From the NCBI GenBank assembly GCA_030066475.1, contig JASJBO010000128.1, forward strand, positions 1 to 12,696: DNA of 12,696 bases, given 5' to 3'. Source of the stretch: Myxococcota bacterium (lineage in GTDB: Bacteria; Myxococcota_A; UBA9160; PR03). The notes under the pieces are model-generated. The model saw only the letters and a list, made by a program, of their open reading frames with translations, had not been told where the DNA came from and ran no database searches. The position numbers and the translations under genes are program-made. This document shows, in pieces, positions 1 to 7,078 of this stretch. Every line of letters starts with the position of its first letter. The stretch's first letter is position 1.

Positions 1-22
1 CGGTCTCCGGGAAGGCGGGGCA

Positions 23-45
23 GCGCTAGGCGGATCCGCCTGCGC
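23..45. terminator. GC-rich palindrome downstream of recA and the tmRNA-like fragment, possible terminator
   Basis: Bases 28-41 form a perfect 14-bp palindrome (AGGCGGATCCGCCT). It is extended by GCGC at 23-26 and 42-45, with one unpaired base at 27. It could fold on either strand as a strong hairpin at the end of the minus-strand cluster. No T run follows within the window, so intrinsic termination is uncertain. It could also belong to the spacer of a split tmRNA. Confidence 0.25.
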
Positions 46-48
46 CAT

Positions 49-113
49 GGGTGGAGGCGGCGGGAATCGAACCCGCGTCCGCCTCGCACCCCTGACCCTC
101 GTGCCTCCGAGCT
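49..113 (-). ncRNA. ssrA: tmRNA 3'-end-like fragment (T arm and acceptor strand), partial or split
   Basis: Read on the minus strand, a T arm (5-bp stem 72-76 with 60-64, 7-nt loop TTCGATT at 65-71) is followed by a 7-nt acceptor strand CGCCTCC (53-59), an A discriminator (52) and CCC. The context GGACGCGGGTTCGATTCCCG is what tmRNA 3' ends usually look like, not an ordinary tRNA. The CCA end is not cleanly encoded (ACCCA instead of ACCA). Only about 65 nt separate it from the recA stop codon, so a normal colinear tmRNA of about 350 nt would have its 5' half inside recA, where I see no tmRNA 5' domain. It may be the acceptor piece of a permuted two-piece tmRNA, whose coding piece would lie left of the window, or an attachment-site-like remnant. 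A GGAGGC at 103-108 could pair with the acceptor strand, but the enclosed 56 nt is too short for a tRNA. The upper boundary is approximate. Confidence 0.5.
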
Positions 114-1193
<1,080 letters not shown>

Positions 1194-1211
1194 GGTTCGT
1201 TGCTCCTGTGC

Positions 1212-1233
1212 TTTCAGGGTGTCTGGGGTGAAA
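1212..1233. promoter_or_regulatory. Possible operator/promoter element between thpR and recA
   Basis: The 40-bp gap between thpR and recA is locally less GC-rich. It holds an inverted repeat TTTCA (1212-1216) / TGAAA (1229-1233) with a 12-nt centre. On the minus strand TTGATT overlaps the thpR stop and resembles a -35 box, but the -10 position 17 bases on (AAAGCA) is poor. This could give recA its own promoter or a repressor site inside the operon. It does not match the LexA boxes I know, so the call is weak. Confidence 0.2.
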
Positions 1234-1851
1234 TCAATCTGATGGACTTCGCTCGCCTGCGGCTCGCTGCGCGGGCCCGGCTCCGCCGGTCCCTTGCAGG
1301 GCGATCCGTTCGAGCGGCGTGTAGCGGGCGCCCTGGCTCGAGAGCCGGCTCTGGAACAGGACGAACGCATCGACGGGGAAGGGGGCCGGCTCGCAGGCGC
1401 CGTGCAGCCGCGGCGCGCGCGGGCGGCGCGGGTTGCGCGCGCGGCCGAGCGTCACGTGACCGCGGAAGCGGCGCGTCTCGGGCGCGAAGCCCGCCGCCAC
1501 GGCGCCGCGCTCGACCGCGTCGGCCAGCGCGACGAGCGGCGCCTCGGGCGTCAGCTCCAGCACCACCACGCGCGGGCGGCGCGGATTCGGGAAGGCATCG
1601 AGCGCGCCGAGCCGCAGCTCGAAGGGCGCGCAGTCCGCGCTCTCGCGACGCACGTGGTCCACGATCTCGCCGACCCGCTCGGCCGGCGTCGCGCCCAGGA
1701 AGCGCAGCGTCACGTGCAGCGCCTCCGGCCGCACCCAGCGCACGCCGTCGCCGCCGGCGTCGGCCGCCAGCTCTTCGGCCAGCCGCACCGCCTCACGGCG
1801 CGCGGCGTCACCGAGCTCGATGCCGAAGAACAATCGCAGCGCCTCGGACAC
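1234..1851 (-). CDS. thpR: RNA 2',3'-cyclic phosphodiesterase (2H phosphoesterase), ThpR/LigT family
   Basis: The 205-residue protein belongs to the two-histidine phosphoesterases, which hydrolyse 2',3'-cyclic phosphate ends of RNA and can ligate tRNA halves in vitro. Both signature HxTx motifs are present: HVTL at 46-49 and HVTL at 132-135. The opening LRLFFGIEL and the late [18 protein letters not shown] (166-183) are typical of the family. The GTG start at 1851 is set by GGGAGG about eight bases upstream and lies 1 nt past the cinA stop, so translation is probably coupled. The family normally ends soon after the TPLERIAL stretch; here a tail ending [12 protein letters not shown] (194-205) follows, and its AQRAAGERS part is read from the 30-bp repeat at 1244-1273. 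Thus the natural stop seems to have been lost or moved by the repeat. Linkage to cinA and recA is seen in other bacteria as well. Confidence 0.93.
   Translation of the reverse strand: MSEALRLFFGIELGDAARREAVRLAEELAADAGGDGVRWVRPEALHVTLRFLGATPAERVGEIVDHVRRESADCAPFELRLGALDAFPNPRRPRVVVLELTPEAPLVALADAVERGAVAAGFAPETRRFRGHVTLGRARNPRRPRAPRLHGACEPAPFPVDAFVLFQSRLSSQGARYTPLERIALQGTGGAGPAQRAAGERSPSD
1244..1273 (-). repeat. 30-bp direct repeat, copy 1 (3' end of thpR)
   Basis: This copy is identical over 30 bases to 1876-1905. Read on the minus strand it begins CGCGCAGCGAGCCGCAGGCG. It encodes AQRAAGERS in the thpR frame, and the TGA of thpR follows at 1234-1236. Beyond the 30 bases the copies still share GCTCCGC after a 6-base difference, hinting at a longer ancestral unit. 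Inside the unit GCGAGC occurs twice, so it has its own short direct repeat. Confidence 0.9.
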
Positions 1852-1852
1852 G

Positions 1853-3181
1853 TCACACTCGCCTCCCGCCCTTGGGGACTTCGCTCGCCTGCGGCTCGCT
1901 GCGCGCTCCGCTTGCACGGCCAATCCGAGGCAGCTCCAGCGGGACACCCAGCAAGGTGCGGCGCACCCAGTCGATCGCGGCCTGGGCGGTGATGCGGCGG
2001 TGGCGCTCGCGGTCGAAGGGCAGCAGCAGCTCGGTGGCCTCGCTGCCGTCGGCGCGGGCGAGCCCCACGAAGACCAGCCCCACCGGCTTCTCGGGCGTCC
2101 CGCCGTCGGGCCCCGAGATGCCCGTGGTGGAGATCGCCAGGTCGGCGCCGAAGCGCTCGCGCGCGCCCTCGGCCATGGCGCGCGCCACCGGCTCGGACAC
2201 CGCGCCGTGCTCGCGCAGCAGCGTCTCGGGCACGCCCAGCAGCGCGCTCTTCGCCTCGTTCGCATAGGCCACCACGCCGCCGCGGTACCAGGCCGAGGCG
2301 CCCGGCACCGCCGTGATGCGCTCGCCCACCAGCCCGCCCGTGCACGACTCGGCGGTCGCCACGGTCTGGCCCGCCGCGGCCAGCAGGCGACCGGTCACGG
2401 CCTCGAGCGTCTCGCCCTCGCCCTCGCCGTAGCAGAGCGCGCCCAGCTTCTCGCGCACCGCGGTGCAGGCGCGCGCCAGCTTCGCCTCGGCCTCGGCGGC
2501 CGTCTTCGCGCGCGCCACCGGGCGCACGTAGTTGTCGGGCAGCGAGGTGCGGAAGCCCAGGCCGACCCCGGGCTCGAGCGCCAGCTCCTGGAGCGTCTCG
2601 TCGAGGTTCGACTCGCCGATGCCGAAGGTGCGCAGCAGCGCGGCGCGCGAGTAGCTCGAGACGCCGCCGCGCGCCTCGATGCGCGGCAGCACCTGCTCGT
2701 CGAGCATCCGGTAGAGCTCGCGCGGCACGCCGGGCATGCAGAAGAAGAGCGTGTCCTGCACGTCGAGCATCGTGCCGGGCGCCGTCCCGATCGGGTTGGG
2801 CAGCACCTCGGCGCCGTCCGGGAACCAGGCCTGCTTCGCGTTGATCTCGGCCATCTCGCGCCCGAAGCGCGCAAAGAAGGCGCGGATCGCCTCGAGCGAG
2901 GGCTCGTGCAGCACCAGCTCGCGCCCGAAGCTCCGGGCCAGCACCTCGATGGTGAGGTCGTCGCGGGTGGGGCCGAGCCCGCCCGAGACCAGCACCACGT
3001 CGCTGCGCGACGCCGCCCGGTGGAAGGCGTCGGTCATGTCGGCGGGGTCGTCGCGCACCGTGGCGTGGAAGCGCGTCTCGATGTCGAGCGAGAGCAGGCG
3101 CTCCGACAGGAACGACTTGTTCGAGTCGACGATCTCGCCGCGCAGCAGCTCGTCTCCGATCGTGAGCACCTCTGCCTTCAA
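1853..3181 (-). CDS. cinA: CinA family protein: MoCF-like N-terminal domain plus nicotinamide-nucleotide amidase
   Basis: The 442-residue protein has the two-domain CinA layout. The N-terminal molybdopterin-binding-like domain (1-170) shows [17 protein letters not shown] (5-21) and [10 protein letters not shown] (66-75); in characterised relatives it acts as an ADP-ribose pyrophosphatase. The C-terminal PncC domain (about 257-415) shows [16 protein letters not shown] (275-290), [11 protein letters not shown] (301-311) and [17 protein letters not shown] (352-368), and deamidates NMN in pyridine-nucleotide recycling. The start is TTG at 3181: [13 protein letters not shown] fits the family, and a GGAG lies about nine bases upstream just after the pgpA stop, 17 nt away. 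The last residues, [12 protein letters not shown] (426-436) and a few more, are read from the second copy of the 30-bp repeat, in a different frame from that used in thpR, and look foreign to the family. The gene is almost certainly cotranscribed with pgpA and thpR. Confidence 0.96.
   Translation of the reverse strand: MKAEVLTIGDELLRGEIVDSNKSFLSERLLSLDIETRFHATVRDDPADMTDAFHRAASRSDVVLVSGGLGPTRDDLTIEVLARSFGRELVLHEPSLEAIRAFFARFGREMAEINAKQAWFPDGAEVLPNPIGTAPGTMLDVQDTLFFCMPGVPRELYRMLDEQVLPRIEARGGVSSYSRAALLRTFGIGESNLDETLQELALEPGVGLGFRTSLPDNYVRPVARAKTAAEAEAKLARACTAVREKLGALCYGEGEGETLEAVTGRLLAAAGQTVATAESCTGGLVGERITAVPGASAWYRGGVVAYANEAKSALLGVPETLLREHGAVSEPVARAMAEGARERFGADLAISTTGISGPDGGTPEKPVGLVFVGLARADGSEATELLLPFDRERHRRITAQAAIDWVRRTLLGVPLELPRIGRASGARSEPQASEVPKGGRRV
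1876..1905 (-). repeat. 30-bp direct repeat, copy 2 (3' end of cinA)
   Basis: This exact match to 1244-1273 lies 20 bases before the cinA TGA (1853-1855). In the cinA frame it encodes [10 protein letters not shown]; in the thpR copy the same bases are read one frame over. Both copies therefore sit in the same place relative to a stop codon, at the junction of two cotranscribed genes, and in the same orientation. Confidence 0.9.
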
Positions 3182-3197
3182 CCGATCGACTCCGTGG

Positions 3198-3845
3198 TCA
3201 CTCCGCGAGCACTCCGACGACGACCACTCCGGCCGCCAGCACGGCCGCCGCGAGGACGCCGGCGACCACGTCGTCCAGCACCACCCCGGCGCCGCCGCGA
3301 AAGCCGCGCTCGGCCGCGCGGACCGGACCCGGCTTCCAGATATCGAACACCCGGAATGCGACGAATCCGGTCACGACCCAGGGCCACGCGTGCGATTTTC
3401 CGAGCAGCAGCAGCGGAGAGAGCGTCACGAGCTGGCCGGCGATCTCGTCGATCACGATGCGGCCGTCGTCCTTGCGCGCGTACAGACGCTCGGCCTCGTC
3501 CGCGGCCCAGATGCCCAGCGCGGTGATCGCCGCCGTCGTGAGTGCGTAGAGCCACACCGGCAGGGCGGCCAGCGGCCAGAACAGCAGCGCCCCGACCGCC
3601 GAGCCCCAGGTGCCGGGCGCGACGGGCAGGTATCCCGAACCGCCGCCCGAGGCGACGGCGAGGGCCAGGGTCTGGGCGGCAGTACGCCGCGACTGCGGTG
3701 CGGGCGCAGTGATGGCTCGACCGTCGATCTGCGGAGGAATGGGACACCTCGGCGGGGGGACCGGGTGCCACCTTGAGGGTAGCCCCGACCGGGTCTTCGC
3801 CCAAGCCCGAAAAGGCTCGGTTTCCCGAGGGATTTTGGGCGTCAA
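3198..3845 (-). CDS. pgpA: Phosphatidylglycerophosphatase A (start codon unresolved)
   Basis: This inner-membrane phosphatase makes phosphatidylglycerol from phosphatidylglycerophosphate. The conserved core is clear: LALAVASGGGSGYLPVAPGT and WGSA at the start, IVIDEIAGQLVTL with the acidic catalytic residues, FRVFDIWKPGPVRAAER, GGAGVVLDDVVAG, and several hydrophobic helices including a final VLAAGVVVVGVL. The stop is TGA at 3198. The start is doubtful: the core needs an initiator near 3690-3740, but I find no ATG, GTG or TTG there in frame. The nearest standard codon is TTG at 3845 (used here), giving 215 residues with a long Pro/Arg-rich leader and no ribosome site; GTG at 3908 is another. 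An ATT at 3740 has GAGGTG a few bases upstream and would give about 180 residues, nearer the usual size. A frame error is also possible, since another frame has ATG at 3804. It is the first gene of the minus-strand operon. Confidence 0.85.
   Translation of the reverse strand: MTPKIPRETEPFRAWAKTRSGLPSRWHPVPPPRCPIPPQIDGRAITAPAPQSRRTAAQTLALAVASGGGSGYLPVAPGTWGSAVGALLFWPLAALPVWLYALTTAAITALGIWAADEAERLYARKDDGRIVIDEIAGQLVTLSPLLLLGKSHAWPWVVTGFVAFRVFDIWKPGPVRAAERGFRGGAGVVLDDVVAGVLAAAVLAAGVVVVGVLAE
3798..3841. repeat. Inverted-repeat structure between pgpA and the HEAT-repeat gene
   Basis: Perfect 7-bp arms CGCCCAA (3798-3804) and TTGGGCG (3835-3841) enclose a second hairpin, CTCGG (3816-3820) / CCGAG (3825-3829) with loop TTTC. 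A further short pairing GCC/GGC (3805-3807, 3814-3816) is possible, so a branched fold or cruciform could form. It lies in the divergent region where promoters for pgpA (minus) and the HEAT gene (plus) would be expected, and is less GC-rich than its surroundings. A TTGACG on the minus strand (3840-3845) resembles a -35 box but has no good -10. Confidence 0.5.
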
Positions 3846-3908
3846 GCGCGCGCGGGGGACGGTCGATGACAGGGGCGGGCGAGAGCGCAGCAGGGGCGGA
3901 ATCGACAC

Positions 3909-5885
3909 ATGAGGCGACCGGAGGGGGCGATCGGCGGGGACGGTGCGCGCGGGCGCACGCCGGCCGACGTGTCCACGCTGCTGGTGGAGCTGGGGCGAGC
4001 GGTCAAGGGCTGGGGCTTCTACGGCGCCCAGGACCACGAGCGCGGCGAGCTGCTCGACCGCTGCTGGCGGGCCTGGCGCGGCGACCTCGAGCGCCACGGC
4101 GAGCTGGAGCTGACGGTGCGCGACAGCGCGTTCTGGCTCGGGACCCTGCGGCTGGCGTCGGTGCCCGGCTGGACCGAAGACCTGGCCTCGGCGCTCGAGA
4201 CGCGCGGCCTGCGGCGCCTGCGCTTCCAGCCCGACCTGGACGCCCCGACCCTGGCAGCCTTCTTCGAGCGCGTGATCGCCGAGACCGAGGAGCTGGAGCG
4301 GCGCGGCGGCTTCGAGGCGAGCTACCACCGCAAGCCCCGGCACGGTCTCGCCGTGAACGACGGCGGTCCGCCGCTGGCGCGCTCCGCCGACCTCGACCCC
4401 GACGCCTCGGGCCCCGACCTGCTGCCCGACCTCCCGCCGGAGCTCGCGGCCGACCCCCTGGCCGCCCCCGAGCTGGAGCCGGCCGGGCCGCTGCCGAGTG
4501 CCCCCGCGGACGCCGGGGTAGCCGGCACCGACGACACGCCTTCGGGCGTGACGCCGCTCGTGCCAGACCCCGATGCCACGTTGCCCCCGGAGCTGCCGGC
4601 GGCCGGCGACACCACCCCGGAGCTGCCGCTCCCGCCCGAGCCGGAGGCCCTGGAGCTGGCCGGCGCGGGCGAGCCCGACGATCTGCTCGAGCTCGACGAG
4701 CCCGGCGACGCACCGGCCGAGCTCGAGGTGGACGACGAGCCGGAGCCCCTCGTTGCAGAGTCCGCGCCGACCGGGCCGGCGGAGCCGCACCCTCGGCCGG
4801 CCGAGCGAGCGCCCGGCAATCCGTCCCCGGGCGACCCGCGCGAGAGCCGCGCCTTCGAGCTGGTCGCGCTGATCGACGAGCTGGACGGCTGCGACGACGA
4901 TGCTCGTTACCGGGACCTGGCCTCCCACGTCCTGGCGGCGGCGCGGGACCGCGTGGCCGACGGCGCCCTCGACGAGGGCTATCGGACCCTGCTGGCCTTC
5001 GCCGCGCATGCGAGCGACGACGAGAAGCGCTCGCACTCCCAGCGCGAGACCGCGCAGGACTCGCTGGAGCGACTGGCCGGCGGCCCCTGTCTGCCCGACC
5101 TGATCGCACGCGCCTGCGTCCCGACCGTCGAGGACGGCCTGCGCGCCAGCGAGGTGCTGGTGCAGCTCGGCGACCCCGCGGTGCGCGCCCTGCTCGACCA
5201 TCTCGCATTCGAGCGCGACGCGAACCAGCGCGCGCGCCTGCGCGGCCTGCTGATCGCGATGGGCGACCGCGCCGTGCCGGCGGTCTCCGACGCAGTGGCC
5301 GCGCCGGGCGAGCCCGCCCGCCAGCGCGCGGCCCTGCGCCTGGCCGGCGAGACCCAGAACCCGGCGCTCGTGCCGCCTCTGGGCGCGGCGCTGCTCTCGA
5401 GCGAGGGCGCCGTGGCGCGCGAGGCGGCCAAGTCGCTGGTGCGGATCGGCGACGTGAGCGCGCTCGAGGCGCTGGTGGACGCGCTGCGCAGCGAACGCGA
5501 CGAGACCGTCGCGCTGGCGGCCTACTCACTGGGCAGCTCGGGCCGCGCGCTGTGCGTGGCGCCGCTGGCCGAGGCGCTCGAGCGCACCATCGAGAGCGGG
5601 CGCACCGACGTGGCTCGCGAGGTCGTGCGTGGGCTCGGCAAGCTCGGGCGCGCCGCCGCGGTGCCGGCGATCGACGCCGTGCTGTCGCGCGGCGGCATGC
5701 GCCGGCGCAAGCAGCTCCGCGACCTCAAGCTCGCCGCCGTCTCGGCGCTCGCCCAGATCGGCGGCCCCGAGGCGGAGGCAACGCTGCGCCACGTCTCCGA
5801 CGGACGCGACGGGCGGCTGCGCCGGGCGGCCGACCAGGCGCTGCAGCGCGTGCGCGATCGCCGCGCCAGCAGTCAGTCGAGCTGA
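3909..5885 (+). CDS. HEAT-repeat protein with N-terminal domain and acidic proline-rich linker
   Basis: The 658-residue protein has three parts. Residues 18-140 form a compact domain, opening with STLLVELGRAVKGWGFYGAQ, whose FY plus later charged residues resemble an N-terminal module found before HEAT or signalling domains in Myxococcota-type proteins (recollection, not checked). Residues about 150-315 are a low-complexity linker rich in Asp, Glu, Pro and Ala. Residues about 400-655 are helical repeats of about 30 residues with the HEAT/PBS-lyase look: GDPAVRALLDHL (421-432), GDRAVPAVSDAV (452-463), GDVSALEALVDAL (514-526), GRAAAVPAIDAVL (580-592), and a final GGPEAEATLRHV (618-629). No catalytic motif, signal peptide or membrane helix is seen, so it is probably a cytoplasmic scaffold. 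The ATG at 3909 has only a weak upstream purine stretch (AGGGGCGG). Its 3' end overlaps the opposing HEAT gene by 13 bp. Function is unknown. Confidence 0.82.
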   Translation: MRRPEGAIGGDGARGRTPADVSTLLVELGRAVKGWGFYGAQDHERGELLDRCWRAWRGDLERHGELELTVRDSAFWLGTLRLASVPGWTEDLASALETRGLRRLRFQPDLDAPTLAAFFERVIAETEELERRGGFEASYHRKPRHGLAVNDGGPPLARSADLDPDASGPDLLPDLPPELAADPLAAPELEPAGPLPSAPADAGVAGTDDTPSGVTPLVPDPDATLPPELPAAGDTTPELPLPPEPEALELAGAGEPDDLLELDEPGDAPAELEVDDEPEPLVAESAPTGPAEPHPRPAERAPGNPSPGDPRESRAFELVALIDELDGCDDDARYRDLASHVLAAARDRVADGALDEGYRTLLAFAAHASDDEKRSHSQRETAQDSLERLAGGPCLPDLIARACVPTVEDGLRASEVLVQLGDPAVRALLDHLAFERDANQRARLRGLLIAMGDRAVPAVSDAVAAPGEPARQRAALRLAGETQNPALVPPLGAALLSSEGAVAREAAKSLVRIGDVSALEALVDALRSERDETVALAAYSLGSSGRALCVAPLAEALERTIESGRTDVAREVVRGLGKLGRAAAVPAIDAVLSRGGMRRRKQLRDLKLAAVSALAQIGGPEAEATLRHVSDGRDGRLRRAADQALQRVRDRRASSQSS

Positions 5886-6478
5886 CCCAGCGCCTCCAGC
5901 GCCGCCGCTCGCACGTCGGGATCGGCGTGGTCGACGTGGCCCTCGATCTCGGGCTCGCTGCGCGGGTCGCGGCAGGCGCCGAGCGCGCGCAGCGCCGGGC
6001 TCAGCAGCTCGGGCTCGGCGGCGTCGAGCAGCGAGCGCAGGATCGGCACCAGCGCCCGGTCGCCGAACTCGCCCAGCGCCTCGACGGCCTGCCGCCGCAC
6101 CAGGGGGCTCGGGTCCTCGAGGCACTGCGTGAGCGGCGAGACGGTGCTGGCGTCGCGCAGGCGCCCGAGCGAGTCCACCGCCGCGGCGCGCACGGCCTCG
6201 GTCTCGTCGCGCAGGGCGGCCACCAGCGGCTCGACCGCCTCGGGCTCGGCCAGCGCGCCCAGACCGCGCGCGGCGTCGACCCGCTCGCGCTCGGTCGCCG
6301 AGCGCAGCTGCCCGGTGAGCTGGGCCAGGCTCTCACGCCGCTCGAGCTTCTCGAGCGCCCGCCCGGCGGCGGCGCGCACGTCCTCGTGCGGATCGGCCAG
6401 CGCCTGGCGGATGCGTGCCCGGCGGCGCGCACGGCGCTCGTCGGCGGCAGCGTCGGTCCCGGGATTGGTCGCATCCAT
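5873..6478 (-). CDS. Small HEAT-repeat (PBS lyase HEAT-like) protein
   Basis: The 201-residue protein is built almost wholly of about 30-residue helical pairs: HEDVRAAAGRALEKL (31-45), ERVDAARGLGALAEPEAVEP (65-84), EAVRAAAVDSLGRL (94-107), PLVRRQAVEALGEFGD (125-140), PELLSPALRALGAC (156-169), and DPDVRAAALEALGQL (186-200). The recurring Arg/Ala/Ala/Leu/Gly pattern is that of HEAT/PBS-lyase-like repeats, used for protein binding or, rarely, lyase-chaperone roles. The N-terminus (1-25) is charged and Arg-rich. The ATG at 6478 is fixed by GGGAGGAGGAG about seven bases upstream. It converges on the larger HEAT gene, the stop codons crossing within 5873-5885. It has no signal peptide. The shared fold and head-on position suggest, but do not prove, that the two HEAT genes arose from one ancestor or work together. 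Confidence 0.85.
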   Translation of the reverse strand: MDATNPGTDAAADERRARRRARIRQALADPHEDVRAAAGRALEKLERRESLAQLTGQLRSATERERVDAARGLGALAEPEAVEPLVAALRDETEAVRAAAVDSLGRLRDASTVSPLTQCLEDPSPLVRRQAVEALGEFGDRALVPILRSLLDAAEPELLSPALRALGACRDPRSEPEIEGHVDHADPDVRAAALEALGQLD

Positions 6479-6633
6479 GGGCGGCTCCTCCTCCCTCGAA
6501 CCCCTGGAAAATCGGCGCCTCGGAGCCGGGCCTTGATGCCGCCTGGCCCGAGCTGCCGCCGCCGTGCCGGACGGCTGCCCGCCCGCTGCTGGTTTCCTGC
6601 GGCCCGGCGGGGAGTTGCTAGCTTGGTGCGCCG

Positions 6634-7077
6634 ATGCGGGTCCTCGGGCTCGACCTGGGCGAACGGCGGATCGGACTGGCGATCTCGGACGAGGCGGGCC
6701 GGATCGCGTTCCCGGCCGGCCACCTCGAGCGGCGCGGCAAGCGGCAGGATCTGGCCGCCCTGGGTCGGCTCGTGACGGAGCGAGGCGTCGAGCAGGTGGT
6801 GGTGGGACTGCCGATCCACATGACCGGGCGTGCCGGCCCGCAGGCCGAGGCGGCGCGCGCCTTCGCGCGCGAGCTGGCCACCGTCACGGGGCTCCCGGTC
6901 GAGACGCTCGACGAGCGCTGGACCAGCGTGGCCGCCGAGCGCAGCCTGCGCGAGTCCGGCCGCGGGCGCGCCCGCAAGGCAGGCCGCGGCGCCGTGGACG
7001 CGGTGGCCGCGACGCTGCTGCTCTCGACCTGGCTCGAGCGCCGCCAGAGCCTGGCCGCACTCGGGGAGGACCGCTGA
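6634..7077 (+). CDS. ruvX: YqgF/RuvX RNase H-fold nuclease (pre-16S rRNA processing or Holliday-junction resolvase)
   Basis: The 147-residue protein has the RNase H-like fold and the three acidic positions of the family: Asp7 in LGLDLGERRIGLA (4-16), Glu94 in LDERWTS (92-98), and Asp122 in GAVDAVAATLLL (119-130). VVVGLPIHMTGRAG (55-68) is also typical. In Escherichia coli the homologue trims the 5' end of 16S rRNA precursor; a resolvase role has been proposed too. The ATG at 6634 lies directly before MRVLGLDLG. Ribosome binding is weak: GGGGAG is about 18 bases upstream, and a TAGCTT at 6619-6624 could be a -10 box of a nearly leaderless transcript, without a clear -35. It is followed after one base by mltG, whose ribosome site lies inside ruvX. 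Pairing of ruvX with mltG is common in bacteria, and the 155-bp divergent gap to the small HEAT gene shows nothing stronger. Confidence 0.94.
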   Translation: MRVLGLDLGERRIGLAISDEAGRIAFPAGHLERRGKRQDLAALGRLVTERGVEQVVVGLPIHMTGRAGPQAEAARAFARELATVTGLPVETLDERWTSVAAERSLRESGRGRARKAGRGAVDAVAATLLLSTWLERRQSLAALGEDR

Positions 7078-7078
7078 G

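Noticed and set aside
50..108. Complete tRNA gene
   Set aside because: GGAGGC could pair with the acceptor strand, but the span of 56 nt leaves no room for D and anticodon arms.
1194..1260. LexA/SOS box upstream of recA
   Set aside because: Only a TTTCA/TGAAA inverted repeat was found; it does not fit the SOS box consensus types I know.
4400..4800. Repeat array or CRISPR-like pattern
   Set aside because: The repeated GAGCTGCC-type words are codons of an acidic Pro-rich linker with no regular spacing.
3198..5201. PgpA frame open up to 5201, suggesting a 667-residue fusion
   Set aside because: Everything above the PgpA core is antisense to the large HEAT gene and has no domain signature.
5952..5966. 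Third possible copy of the gene-end repeat (15-base match)
   Set aside because: It lies in a normal HEAT repeat reading DPRSEPE, shares only half the unit and is best explained by coding chance.
3773..6775. Open plus-strand frame of 1000 codons across the HEAT genes
   Set aside because: It is Arg/Ala/Gly-rich nonsense in the wrong frame of two clear HEAT genes, as expected where stop codons are rare in GC-rich DNA.
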